From contig NZ_AP023057.1 of assembly GCF_016629565.1 (NCBI RefSeq), positions 868,001-932,000 of the forward strand: a stretch of DNA of 64,000 nt, given 5' to 3'. Source of the stretch: Nitratiruptor sp. YY08-10. GTDB taxonomy: Bacteria > Campylobacterota > Campylobacteria > Campylobacterales > Nitratiruptoraceae. Position numbers and translations under genes: made by a program. Below the pieces are notes generated by a model that was not told where the DNA came from, made no database searches, and was given only the letters and a program-made list of their open reading frames with translations. Numbering within the stretch: position 1 is the stretch's first letter; each line of letters starts with the position of its first letter. Below are positions 16,813 to 25,795 of this stretch, piece after piece.

Positions 16813-19800
16813 ATGAAAATAGTGGCTTTAGGAGCAAGTGCTGGAGGATATGAGGCACTGCAAGAGTTTATCAAAAATTTAGATGAAGCATACAGCAAAG
16901 ATATTGCTTTTGTTATAACACAACATCTTGATCCAACCCATCCGACCCTTTTAAAAGATTTGTTATCAAGGTATACTACTTTACCCATCAAAATGATTTA
17001 TGATCACCAAAAAATTGAACCCGGAGTCATTTATATCTGTCCGCCAAATAACAATTTAACAGTCAATGAACAACAAGAGTTTATTTTGACACCTCCTGGA
17101 GAAAAGGGGTTTCCAAAACCCTCTATCAATCTTTTTTTAAAATCGCTTGCAAAGCATTTTGACGGGGATATCGTTGCAATTGTTCTATCAGGTACGGGGA
17201 GTGACGGTGCAGAAGGTATAATGGCTGTTAAAAATGCGGGTGGCATTACTATTGCGCAAGATCCAAAAGAGGCAAAATACTCTTCCATGCCACAAGCTGC
17301 TATTCAGACTGGATGTGTCGATTTGGTGCTTCCGGTTAAAGATATTGCCAAGAATCTCTTAAAAATTCTAAATATTCCTCATACCATCGAAAAGGAAACA
17401 GAAAAGAGTAGTCTAGAGACCATTTTTGATATGTTGCAAGAGAAATTTAATGTTGATTTTACTGACTATAAGATTGGAACGATTCATCGAAGAATCGAAA
17501 GGAGAATGGCTGTAAATAATGTCAATTCACTCCAAGAATATATTGAGATTTTACGAAATAATCCCCAAGAACTAAAGCTTTTGTTTAAGGATTTGATTAT
17601 TATTGTAACCTCTTTTTTTCGGGATAAAGAGTTTTGGAATATACTTGAAAAGCACATTATAAACCAGATGAGTGAAAGTCAAGATAATGATTATAGAGTA
17701 TGGGTGCCAGGATGTGCTACAGGAGAGGAGGCTTACTCTATTGCAATGCTATTAGATAAGATTACTCATCAGATGAAGCTACATAAAAAAATAACCATAT
17801 TTGCAACCGATATTAGTGAAGAAGCCATTAGAAAAGCAAGAATTGGAATATTTTCCAAAGATGAAGTGGAAAATATTGATGATTTTTATCTTTCTAACTA
17901 TTTTAGAAAAATAGATAACAATAAGTATGAGATTATCAAAGAGATTCGGGAAAAGATTATATTTTCTGTTCATGATCTCATAAAAGATCCACCATTTTTA
18001 AATCTTGATCTTATAAGTTGTAGAAATTTGCTTATCTATTTTAACTCCACACTACAAAATAGAATTATCAATATTTTTCACCATTCACTTAAAGAAAATG
18101 GAATTTTATTTTTGGGCAAAAGTGAAGCTATTTCAAGCTTGCATGAGAGGTTTATTGTTTTGGATGCAAAAGCAAGGATCTTTAAAAAAGATCCAACCTA
18201 CAAACAAACCGATTTAAGTGCTTTAACCTACTATCCAAAGCGGTATAGAAACAAAATTGTATTAACTTCCCATCAAAATGGACAGAAACAAGAAAGTACC
18301 ATTACGAAAGAGGATGTGCTTCTAAAAAGTGTTGTACAGGCACTTTTGAAAAGCATTTTTAAAAATATTGTTATTATCAACAGAAATAACAATATTATCT
18401 ATATTGGTGGGAATGCAAATAAGTATCTTCAATTTCCAAAAGGGAACTTTAGTAATGATATTTTAACGCTGATCAATAATGAGCTAAAGTTTGATATACG
18501 CTATTTAATCTCAAAAGTAAGAAGCGAATCAATTTCAATTAATAAAAGAATTCGTTATAAAGAGAGTGAAAATAAAGTAAAAGTCCAGTATATCAACATA
18601 ATGGCAATTCCAATTAGTAACCAGTATTGCCGAGACTGTATTGCACTTATTTTTATAGAAAGTTCTGATGAAGTTGCTATTGATAAAGATATTAAAATAG
18701 ATAATAAGGATTTGCAGCAGTATATAAACGATCTTGAAACAGAGTTGATGCTAACGAAAGAGCAGTTACAAACTACGATTGAAGAGCTTGAAACCTCAAA
18801 TGAGGAACTTCAATCAGCCAATGAGGAGTTGCAATCAGCCAATGAAGAACTCCAATCTACCAATGAAGAGTTGGAGACTTCCAACGAAGAGCTTCAATCA
18901 ACCAATGAAGAATTGCGGACAGTCAATGAAGAGTTGGAGATTAAAACCCAGCAATTACGAGAAAAAACTAATGATTTGGAAAATATATTTAGAATATTGG
19001 ATTTTGGGGCGGTAATTGTTGACAAAGATTTAAAAATTAAAAATTTTACGCACAAAGCCAACTATATTTTCAATCTTTCTTATGCAAATCTTCATGAGTT
19101 AATTACAACTGTAGGAACAAAGGTGGACATAGGCAATATTCGTCCAATTTTGGAGCAGGTTATCGAGACAAAAAAAGAGTACGGTTTTGAAGTCAAAGAC
19201 AAAAATAAAATTTTTCATATTAAAATCGTTCCCTATATTGATAAAAATTCTATCCATAAAGAGTGCAAAGGTGCTATTATTGCAATTTATGATGTAACAG
19301 AGTATCGAAAAAAAGAGGAGATGCTTCAAAATTATCAAAAGAAATTGTTGATAGAACAAGAAAAACTTAAAACTATTATTGATGAGTCGCAAAATATTAT
19401 TTTACTTGCTAATAGATCTCGTATATTTTTGGCAAACAAGAAATTTTTTACCTTTTTAGGTATTGAGAGTTTAGAACAGCTCAAAGAGAAAAAAGTTTAT
19501 GAACTTTTTGAAGAGGATTCTCCTCTTTTTCAAAAAGTTGAAAAAAAGGGATGGATGGATTATCTCAAACAGCATCCAGAAGAGGCGCATGAAGTCTATT
19601 TGAAAGATAAAGATGGAAATAAAAGGATATTTCTGGCAAAAGTGAGTCAAACCTCAATCGATAAAAAGCGTATCGTAACACTTACAGATGTAACAGAGAT
19701 GAAACGAAAGGATCTATTACTTATCCAACAATCCAAATTAGCGGCTATGGGGGAGATGGTAGCCAATATTGCCCATCAATGGAGACAGCCCCTCAATCTT

Positions 19801-20412
19801 TTAAGTCTACTTATTACCGATTTACATATAGAGTTTAATAATAATCATTTAACACAAGACAAATTTGAAGAGTTTTATGAAAAAAGTAATGAAATTATTC
19901 AAAATATGTCTAAAACGATTGATGATTTTAGAAATTTCTTTTCTACTAACAAAATAAAGTTAAGATTCAAACTAAAGGAGCTTATTGAAGATACAAAAAA
20001 GATTGTTTTGCCATCTTTGGAGCAAAACCATATTGCTTTAAAAGAGAATATCAAAGATATAGAGCTTATTGGTTATAAGAGTGAATTGATGCAGGTTTTG
20101 ATCAATATTATTAATAATGCTAAAGATGCTATTAAAGAGCGAAAAATTCAAAATGGAAAAATTATTATTTATAACAAAAATGAAAAAGAGTACATCTTTT
20201 TATATGTGCAAGATAATGGAGGCGGTATAAAGCCAGAGATTTTGGACAAAGTATTCGAACCATACTTTACAACAAAATTTAAATCGAATGGAACAGGGTT
20301 GGGACTATATATGTCCAAAATGATTATGGAGGCAATGAAAGGGGATATCAGTTTAGAAAATGAGGGTGATGGTGTCAAAGTAACTCTTAAAATTCCAAAG
20401 GAAGTGCAATGA
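16813..20412 (+). CDS. CheB-CheR-PAS-histidine kinase fusion protein
   Basis: A 1199-residue soluble hybrid. Residues 1-185 are a CheB methylesterase domain without its receiver (GASAGG nucleophile Ser9, TQHLDP His, LSGTGSDG Asp). Residues about 205-465 are a CheR methyltransferase (GCATGEEAYSIAM SAM site). Residues 658-713 form eight heptads of NEELQ type, then two PAS-like domains (about 720-830 and 855-965), a HisKA domain with His988 in AHQWRQPLN, and an ATPase with DNGGGI and GTGLGLYMSK. CheB and CheR act on receptor glutamates in chemotaxis; in such fusions the roles may be sensory. No membrane segment. Its stop overlaps the REC-GGDEF-EAL start (ATGA), so that protein is the likely phosphoacceptor. 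Confidence 0.9.
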   Translation: MKIVALGASAGGYEALQEFIKNLDEAYSKDIAFVITQHLDPTHPTLLKDLLSRYTTLPIKMIYDHQKIEPGVIYICPPNNNLTVNEQQEFILTPPGEKGFPKPSINLFLKSLAKHFDGDIVAIVLSGTGSDGAEGIMAVKNAGGITIAQDPKEAKYSSMPQAAIQTGCVDLVLPVKDIAKNLLKILNIPHTIEKETEKSSLETIFDMLQEKFNVDFTDYKIGTIHRRIERRMAVNNVNSLQEYIEILRNNPQELKLLFKDLIIIVTSFFRDKEFWNILEKHIINQMSESQDNDYRVWVPGCATGEEAYSIAMLLDKITHQMKLHKKITIFATDISEEAIRKARIGIFSKDEVENIDDFYLSNYFRKIDNNKYEIIKEIREKIIFSVHDLIKDPPFLNLDLISCRNLLIYFNSTLQNRIINIFHHSLKENGILFLGKSEAISSLHERFIVLDAKARIFKKDPTYKQTDLSALTYYPKRYRNKIVLTSHQNGQKQESTITKEDVLLKSVVQALLKSIFKNIVIINRNNNIIYIGGNANKYLQFPKGNFSNDILTLINNELKFDIRYLISKVRSESISINKRIRYKESENKVKVQYINIMAIPISNQYCRDCIALIFIESSDEVAIDKDIKIDNKDLQQYINDLETELMLTKEQLQTTIEELETSNEELQSANEELQSANEELQSTNEELETSNEELQSTNEELRTVNEELEIKTQQLREKTNDLENIFRILDFGAVIVDKDLKIKNFTHKANYIFNLSYANLHELITTVGTKVDIGNIRPILEQVIETKKEYGFEVKDKNKIFHIKIVPYIDKNSIHKECKGAIIAIYDVTEYRKKEEMLQNYQKKLLIEQEKLKTIIDESQNIILLANRSRIFLANKKFFTFLGIESLEQLKEKKVYELFEEDSPLFQKVEKKGWMDYLKQHPEEAHEVYLKDKDGNKRIFLAKVSQTSIDKKRIVTLTDVTEMKRKDLLLIQQSKLAAMGEMVANIAHQWRQPLNLLSLLITDLHIEFNNNHLTQDKFEEFYEKSNEIIQNMSKTIDDFRNFFSTNKIKLRFKLKELIEDTKKIVLPSLEQNHIALKENIKDIELIGYKSELMQVLINIINNAKDAIKERKIQNGKIIIYNKNEKEYIFLYVQDNGGGIKPEILDKVFEPYFTTKFKSNGTGLGLYMSKMIMEAMKGDISLENEGDGVKVTLKIPKEVQ
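18784..18951 (+). repeat. Eight tandem 21-bp heptad-coding repeats
   Basis: Eight degenerate 21-bp units encode ELxxxNE-type heptads (for example ELETSNE, ELQSANE, ELQSTNE) in the linker before the PAS domains. The protein repeat is the signalling coiled coil found in this CheB-CheR-PAS family; several units are nearly identical at DNA level, so copy number might vary. Confidence 0.85.
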
Positions 20413-22172
20413 AATTTGATCAAAATGAGATAACCAAATTAAAAGAATTGAATGTTTTGTATGTGGAAGATGAAAAAGAGACAAGCAGATTTGTAAAAAA
20501 TATATTTTCAAACTATTTTAACAAGGTTTTGGTTGCTCAAGATGGAGAGGACGGATATAACAAATATAAACGTTTTAAACCAGATATTATCATAAGTGAT
20601 ATTGTGATGCCAAAAATGGATGGTTTGCAGATGAGCACAAAAATACGAGAAAAAGATTTGGAGCAGATCATTGTCTTTTTCACCGCCTATAGTGATACAG
20701 AGTATCTGCTTGAGTCGATTAAATTAGGAATTAATGGATATATTCTTAAACCTTTTGTCCTAGAACAGTTTTTGACAACAATTTTAAATGTTACTAGAGT
20801 TTTGTTTTATAAAAGAGAAAAGGAGTATTATCAAAAAAGATTGGAATTTATGGCAAAATATGATCCTTTGACCAATCTCTATCAACGAAACTTCTTTATC
20901 GAATTTTTGGAAAAATTTTTAAAGCGAAGTAACAGAACAAAAGAGCTAATGGCAATACTTTTTTTGGATGTAGATGATTTTAAAGATATAAACGATACAT
21001 TTGGTCATGATATTGGTGATTGTGTTTTAAAAGCAATAGCGAATAGACTATCAAATGTAAGTAGACAAGAAGATATCGTTTCTCGAATCTCTGGAGATGA
21101 GTTTGCGATAATTTTTTGGGGTCTTAAGAGCAGGGAGGTAATATATTCACTTTTGGATAGATTGCAAAAAGAGATGCGAAAGCCAATAAACTGCAATGGT
21201 AAAATGATTAACGTTAGTATTAGTATAGGAGTGACATTCTATCCGCAACATAGAGCAATTGGAGCAAATGAGCTTTTAAAGCAAGCTGATATTGCAATGT
21301 ATTATATTAAAAAGAAGAAAAAGGGTGAGTTTTTTATTTTTGATCCAGATAATAGTAATTTTGCAAAATCAATAAAAGAGTGTGATCAAATAGTTGTTGA
21401 AATTGAAAGAGCTTTTATAAATCGTGAATTTGTTTTATATTATCAGCCAAAAGTATGTTTAAAAGAGAGGCAACTCAAAGGATATGAAGTATTAATTCGA
21501 TGGAATCATCCAAACAAAGGGATTTTAAAACCATCATATTTTTTACCTTATATAGAAAATAATGAATCACTGATGAAACAGTTAAGCCATTATGTTCTTG
21601 AACAGGTTGCGAAAGATATTGTAGATTTTATGCCATATGATGCACAGAGCGATTTTAGTGTTAATATGACAGTTTATGATATTGAGAGTGAAGTTTTTTT
21701 AGATTTTTTTCAAGATATTTTAAAAAAGTATAATATATCTGCTTCGAAATTTGTCTTTGAAATTGTAGAAACTTCAGCACTCAAAGATCTTCTTCGGGCA
21801 AAAAAGTTGTTTGAAGAACTAAAAGAGTTAGGAAGTAAAATTGCAATCGATGATTTTGGAACAGGATATGCTTCTTTGACTTATATGCAAAATTTTGATG
21901 TTGATTTTATAAAAATCGATATCAGTTTTGTCTTGCATATGTTGGAAGATAGGAAAAGTTATGAGATTATAAAAGCTGCTATCGCACTAGCCAAGATTTT
22001 TGGTTATAAAATTGTTGCAGAGGGTGTAGAAAATGAAGTAGTGTTACAAGAGCTTGAAAAACTTGGATGTGATTGTATGCAAGGATTTTATATTGCGCCA
22101 CCAATGCCCAAAGAGAAGATTTTAGAAAAACTTGCAAAAAATCAACTGCTGTTTTCTAACAAGAAGGAGTAA
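20409..22172 (+). CDS. Response regulator with GGDEF and EAL domains
   Basis: 587 residues. REC domain at about 13-125 (VEDE, phosphoacceptor Asp in IISDIVMPKMDG, Lys in LKPF), GGDEF domain at about 155-310 with SGDEF at 228-232, and EAL domain at about 330-575. The EAL part keeps the expected catalytic residues: EVLIRW, FEIVET, IDDFGTG, FIKID, AEGVE and MQGFY. The SGDEF variant is compatible with diguanylate cyclase activity. It should make and/or degrade c-di-GMP under control of the upstream kinase. GC-poor, like its partner. Overlaps the kinase by 4 bp. Confidence 0.93.
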   Translation: MKFDQNEITKLKELNVLYVEDEKETSRFVKNIFSNYFNKVLVAQDGEDGYNKYKRFKPDIIISDIVMPKMDGLQMSTKIREKDLEQIIVFFTAYSDTEYLLESIKLGINGYILKPFVLEQFLTTILNVTRVLFYKREKEYYQKRLEFMAKYDPLTNLYQRNFFIEFLEKFLKRSNRTKELMAILFLDVDDFKDINDTFGHDIGDCVLKAIANRLSNVSRQEDIVSRISGDEFAIIFWGLKSREVIYSLLDRLQKEMRKPINCNGKMINVSISIGVTFYPQHRAIGANELLKQADIAMYYIKKKKKGEFFIFDPDNSNFAKSIKECDQIVVEIERAFINREFVLYYQPKVCLKERQLKGYEVLIRWNHPNKGILKPSYFLPYIENNESLMKQLSHYVLEQVAKDIVDFMPYDAQSDFSVNMTVYDIESEVFLDFFQDILKKYNISASKFVFEIVETSALKDLLRAKKLFEELKELGSKIAIDDFGTGYASLTYMQNFDVDFIKIDISFVLHMLEDRKSYEIIKAAIALAKIFGYKIVAEGVENEVVLQELEKLGCDCMQGFYIAPPMPKEKILEKLAKNQLLFSNKKE

Positions 22173-22174
22173 TC

Positions 22175-23350
22175 ATGTATCTTTTTACATGCGAATCGGT
22201 AAGTCCCGGTCATCCGGACAAATGTGCCGATATTATAGCTGATACCATTGTCGATGCGCTGCTGGAAATCGATCCCAATGCAAGGTTGGCTACTGAGGTT
22301 TTTATTGCTGGTACGCATGTTGTCATTGGTGGGGAGTATAAAATTCATCAGGAGTTATCGAAAGAGTTTTTTATCCAAAAAGCGATGGAGGCTTTGGAAT
22401 ATATCGGCTATCCAGAAGCCGGATTTACCAAGGAAGAGACTCTCTATCCAAAAGACTTGAATTACCATATTTTTGTCAATCGCCAATCTCCTGATATCAG
22501 CCAGGGTGTTGACAAGCCCGAAGAGCTTGGTGCCGGGGATCAAGGGATCATGATAGGATATGCCACCAGTGAAAGAGGGGATTTCATGCCTTATGCCACT
22601 ATGATGGCAAGGGAATTGAGAGATATTTTATACCATAATGCAAAACTCAATCCTGACAAATATGGCATTGATATCAAAACGGAAGTAGTTTTAGATTATG
22701 GTAACAAGGCCAATTTCGAAGCGAACAGACCCCAAAGAGTGGATAAGATTATCGTCGCCCAGTCGCATGTAAGAGATTTTGATCAAAAGAGTTTGCAAAA
22801 CCAGATTCGAGAACTTATTGAGCAAAAATGCAGTTTCAACGATTTTATCGATGAGAAGACGGAGTTTATTATCAATGGAACAGGGAAATTTGTCATCCAT
22901 GGTCCCATTGCGGATTCAGGTCTTACTGGAAGAAAGATTGTAGTTGACAATTATGGCCCTTATGTGCCGATCGGTGGAGGGGCCCAAAGCAGTAAAGACT
23001 ACACCAAAGTGGACAGAAGTGCTCACTATGCCGCCAGGTGGATCGCAAAACATATTGTAGCCTCTGGATTGGCAAAAAAAGCGCAGGTTGCCCTTTCATA
23101 TGTGATCGGTAGAGCCAAACCGCTTCAGGTGACAGTGGATACATTCGGCACTGGAAAACTCGATGACGAAAAGCTTTCAGCTCTTATAGCGGATCGCTAT
23201 GAGCTGAGTCCGTACTGGATTATGCAGAAGTTTTCGCTCCATAAACCGCAAGGATTTTCCTACAAAGAGACTGCCGCCAAAGGGCAGGTAGGATATGAAA
23301 ACTATCCCTGGGAACAGCTAGATGAGATAGAGTGGTTCCGATCACTCTAG
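22175..23350 (+). CDS. metK: S-adenosylmethionine synthase
   Basis: 391 residues, full length. It makes SAM from methionine and ATP. Motifs: SVSPGHPDKCAD, GAGDQGIMIGYA, GPIADSGLTGRKIVVDNYG and a glycine-rich GGGAQSSKDYTKVDRS loop. AGAAGGAG precedes the ATG. Only 2 bp separate it from the GGDEF-EAL gene, leaving no room for a SAM riboswitch directly upstream. Converges on pncA with a 9-bp overlap. Confidence 0.97.
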   Translation: MYLFTCESVSPGHPDKCADIIADTIVDALLEIDPNARLATEVFIAGTHVVIGGEYKIHQELSKEFFIQKAMEALEYIGYPEAGFTKEETLYPKDLNYHIFVNRQSPDISQGVDKPEELGAGDQGIMIGYATSERGDFMPYATMMARELRDILYHNAKLNPDKYGIDIKTEVVLDYGNKANFEANRPQRVDKIIVAQSHVRDFDQKSLQNQIRELIEQKCSFNDFIDEKTEFIINGTGKFVIHGPIADSGLTGRKIVVDNYGPYVPIGGGAQSSKDYTKVDRSAHYAARWIAKHIVASGLAKKAQVALSYVIGRAKPLQVTVDTFGTGKLDDEKLSALIADRYELSPYWIMQKFSLHKPQGFSYKETAAKGQVGYENYPWEQLDEIEWFRSL

Positions 23351-23914
23351 ATCCTCTTTTTTGCAAAGTATGGCACCTTTGTCTTGCAGCATCTGCAAGG
23401 TCTGGGTGCTTTCAAATACCTCTTTGATTCCATCTTCCAAAATAATGGTAAAAAACCCAAGATGCAATGCTCCCAAAGCGCTGTTTTTGACGCAAAAATC
23501 CGTTGCAACACCACAGATGAATGTTCGCTTAACACCTCTTTCTTGTAATAGATCGTGTAAGATCGTTCCTTGAAAGCCGGAATAGGCGTCAAACTCTTTT
23601 GATGTGCCTTTTGAGATGATAAAGTAGTTCTCTTGAGGCAGCTGTAAACCTTCTGCGAACTCTGCTCCTTCACTCTCTTGAACACAGTGGGGTGGCCAGA
23701 TACCACCATACTCTTTAAATGAGAGATGATCTTTTGGATGCCAATCTCGTGTAAAAAAGATGGGTCTTTGCGCTTTTTGGAAAAACTCTATATAGGTATT
23801 GATAACAGGTATGATAGTATCTGCATTTTGTACAGGAAGCGCACCTCCTGGCATAAAATCTTTTTGCATATCCACTACGATCAAGGCGTCATTTTGGGTG
23901 ATTTTCAAACGCAT
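23342..23914 (-). CDS. pncA: Nicotinamidase
   Basis: A 190-residue isochorismatase-fold hydrolase. The catalytic Asp (VVDMQKDF), Lys (SKGTS) and Cys (GVATDFCVK) are visible, and RDWHPKDHLSF carries the Asp/His/His metal site typical of nicotinamidases. It deamidates nicotinamide to nicotinate. It is divergent from pncB, whose product uses that nicotinate, so the two form an NAD salvage unit around a 48-bp shared upstream region. Confidence 0.92.
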   Translation of the reverse strand: MRLKITQNDALIVVDMQKDFMPGGALPVQNADTIIPVINTYIEFFQKAQRPIFFTRDWHPKDHLSFKEYGGIWPPHCVQESEGAEFAEGLQLPQENYFIISKGTSKEFDAYSGFQGTILHDLLQERGVKRTFICGVATDFCVKNSALGALHLGFFTIILEDGIKEVFESTQTLQMLQDKGAILCKKEDLE

Positions 23915-23962
23915 TACAGCTCCTTGAGTTATAATTGAATATATTGTAACACAGGAGTGGTT

Positions 23963-25318
23963 ATGCAGTTTGGTTTTGTGGATGCAAAAAACTTTCCCAT
24001 GCTAACGGATCTGTATGAATTGACAATGGCACAGGTCTATTTTGAAAAAGGTATGAATAAAGAGGCAATATTTGAATTTTTTATCAGACCCACAAAAAAA
24101 CGTCCCTATTTTGTAATGGCTGGTCTTGAGCAGCTTCTCTATTTTTTGCAATATTGCAGATTTAGCGACTCTTCTATCGAATATCTCAGAGGAAGTAAGA
24201 AATTTAGCGAAAGTTTTTTAGAGTATCTTAAACATTTTCGATTTTCTGGCGATGTATGGGCTGTGAGTGAAGGAGAGATCGTTTTTGCCAATGAACCGCT
24301 GGTAACAATAAAAGCCAATTTGATCGAAGCGCAGATTATCGAAACCTTTTTAATCAATACCTTACAATACTCCATACTCATTGCCACAAAAGCGGCTCGA
24401 TGCAAAAGCGTTGCACAAAATACGAAACTGGTCGATTTCGGTCTTCGAAGGGCACATGGTATGGATGCCGGTTTAAAAGCGGCAAGAAGTTCTTATATTG
24501 CGGGATTTCTTGGCACATCCAATGTTTTGGCTGGAAAAATCTATGATATACCTATTTTTGGAACGATGGCCCACTCCTTTATACTGGCTCATGAGAGTGA
24601 ACTGCAAGCATTTAAAGACTTTATCCAAAGCTATCCAGACAATGCGATACTGCTTATAGATACATACGATTCCATACGAGGGATAAAATATGCCATCGAA
24701 GCTGTTCAGGAGATGGGGCTGAAGCATTTCAAAGGTATCCGGCTTGATAGCGGGGATCTTGAAATACTTTCGAAAAAGGCACGAAAGCTACTGGATGAGG
24801 CAGGTTTTAAAGATGCGATCATCTTAGCAAGTGGAGGAATCAATGAGTATACAATCGACGCTCTTTTGCAACGCCAATCTCCTATCGATGCATGGGGAGT
24901 AGGAACGGAACTGGTTGTATCCGCAGATGTTCCCTATCTTGATTGTGCCTATAAAATGGTAGAGTATGCAGGGAAACCGAAAATGAAACTGAGTTCCCAT
25001 AAAAAGACGCTACCGGGACAGAAACAGATCTTTAGAAGGTACGATGGCAATCTTTTTAAAGAGGATATCGTGGATACGTTTGATAGTGCGTATCAAGAGA
25101 GCGAGTCTTTAGTACAGAAATGGATGGAAAAGGGAAAACTTTGCCGTGCCTATCCAAAACTTCCTCAAATTAGAGAGTATTTTGAAAAAAGCTTTCAAAT
25201 GATTCCAACAAATCTCAAAGATATTTATAATGAGAATCCATATATCCCAAAAATAGGTATAAAACTGGAAAAAAAAGCGCAAACGTTGCAGCAATATTTA
25301 AAAAAAGGGAACGTTTGA
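23963..25318 (+). CDS. pncB: Nicotinate phosphoribosyltransferase
   Basis: 451 residues. It converts nicotinate and PRPP to nicotinate mononucleotide. Seen: YELTMAQVYF near the N-terminus, LVDFGLRRAHGMDAG, GIRLDSGDLEILSKKAR, LASGGINEYTID and WGVGTELVVS. AGGAG at 23953-23957 supports ATG 23963 rather than GTG 23957. Works with the divergent pncA. Confidence 0.95.
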   Translation: MQFGFVDAKNFPMLTDLYELTMAQVYFEKGMNKEAIFEFFIRPTKKRPYFVMAGLEQLLYFLQYCRFSDSSIEYLRGSKKFSESFLEYLKHFRFSGDVWAVSEGEIVFANEPLVTIKANLIEAQIIETFLINTLQYSILIATKAARCKSVAQNTKLVDFGLRRAHGMDAGLKAARSSYIAGFLGTSNVLAGKIYDIPIFGTMAHSFILAHESELQAFKDFIQSYPDNAILLIDTYDSIRGIKYAIEAVQEMGLKHFKGIRLDSGDLEILSKKARKLLDEAGFKDAIILASGGINEYTIDALLQRQSPIDAWGVGTELVVSADVPYLDCAYKMVEYAGKPKMKLSSHKKTLPGQKQIFRRYDGNLFKEDIVDTFDSAYQESESLVQKWMEKGKLCRAYPKLPQIREYFEKSFQMIPTNLKDIYNENPYIPKIGIKLEKKAQTLQQYLKKGNV

Positions 25319-25351
25319 GAAATTTTGCTATTATGAAAAAAAGGAGGGAAA

Positions 25352-25795
25352 ATGAAAAGAAGTATAGCCTTGATTGTAAGCTTGGTGATCATGTTTGTAT
25401 TGAGTGGATGCGTGCAAAGACCATATGCTCAGGAGGTATCTCCAACGGCTACACACTATGTGATGAAAGTGCAAAGAGGTACTATCGAATCGATTCGTCC
25501 TGTTGTCATTAAAGACAATGGAACGGGTGCATTTTTAGGTGCTATAACAGGGGCGGTTCTTGGATCAATGATTGGAAAAGGAAAAGGAAAGACTCTTGCT
25601 ACTCTTGGAGGCGGGCTCGCAGGAGCCTATGTCGGAAGCGAACTTGCGAAAGCAAATGCCCAAGAACTTACAATTTTACTCGATAACGGTGAAGAAGTGG
25701 TCGTTGTAGTCAAAGGACTTCGTTTCTATCCGGGTGAGCGAGTCCGAATAGTGACAAAAGAGTCTCGTGTAATTTCCGTGGAGCCCTTACGATAG
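25352..25795 (+). CDS. Outer-membrane lipoprotein with glycine-zipper (SlyB-like)
   Basis: 147 residues. A signal peptide ends in the lipobox LSGC. Then comes a glycine-zipper segment of alternating Gly/Ala (AFLGAITGAVLGSMIG, GGGLAGAYVG) and a C-terminal beta-rich domain. The layout matches SlyB/Pcp-type lipoproteins that stabilise the outer membrane. AAGGAGGG precedes the ATG. Its TAG stop directly abuts the stop of the convergent M41 gene. Confidence 0.85.
   Translation: MKRSIALIVSLVIMFVLSGCVQRPYAQEVSPTATHYVMKVQRGTIESIRPVVIKDNGTGAFLGAITGAVLGSMIGKGKGKTLATLGGGLAGAYVGSELAKANAQELTILLDNGEEVVVVVKGLRFYPGERVRIVTKESRVISVEPLR

Noticed and set aside
21090-21104. SGDEF instead of GGDEF, possibly inactive cyclase
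   Set aside because: The first position is often Ser or Ala in active enzymes; not evidence of degeneracy by itself.
22141-22175. SAM riboswitch ahead of metK
   Set aside because: Only 2 bp separate metK from the upstream gene, and no stem-rich leader is present.
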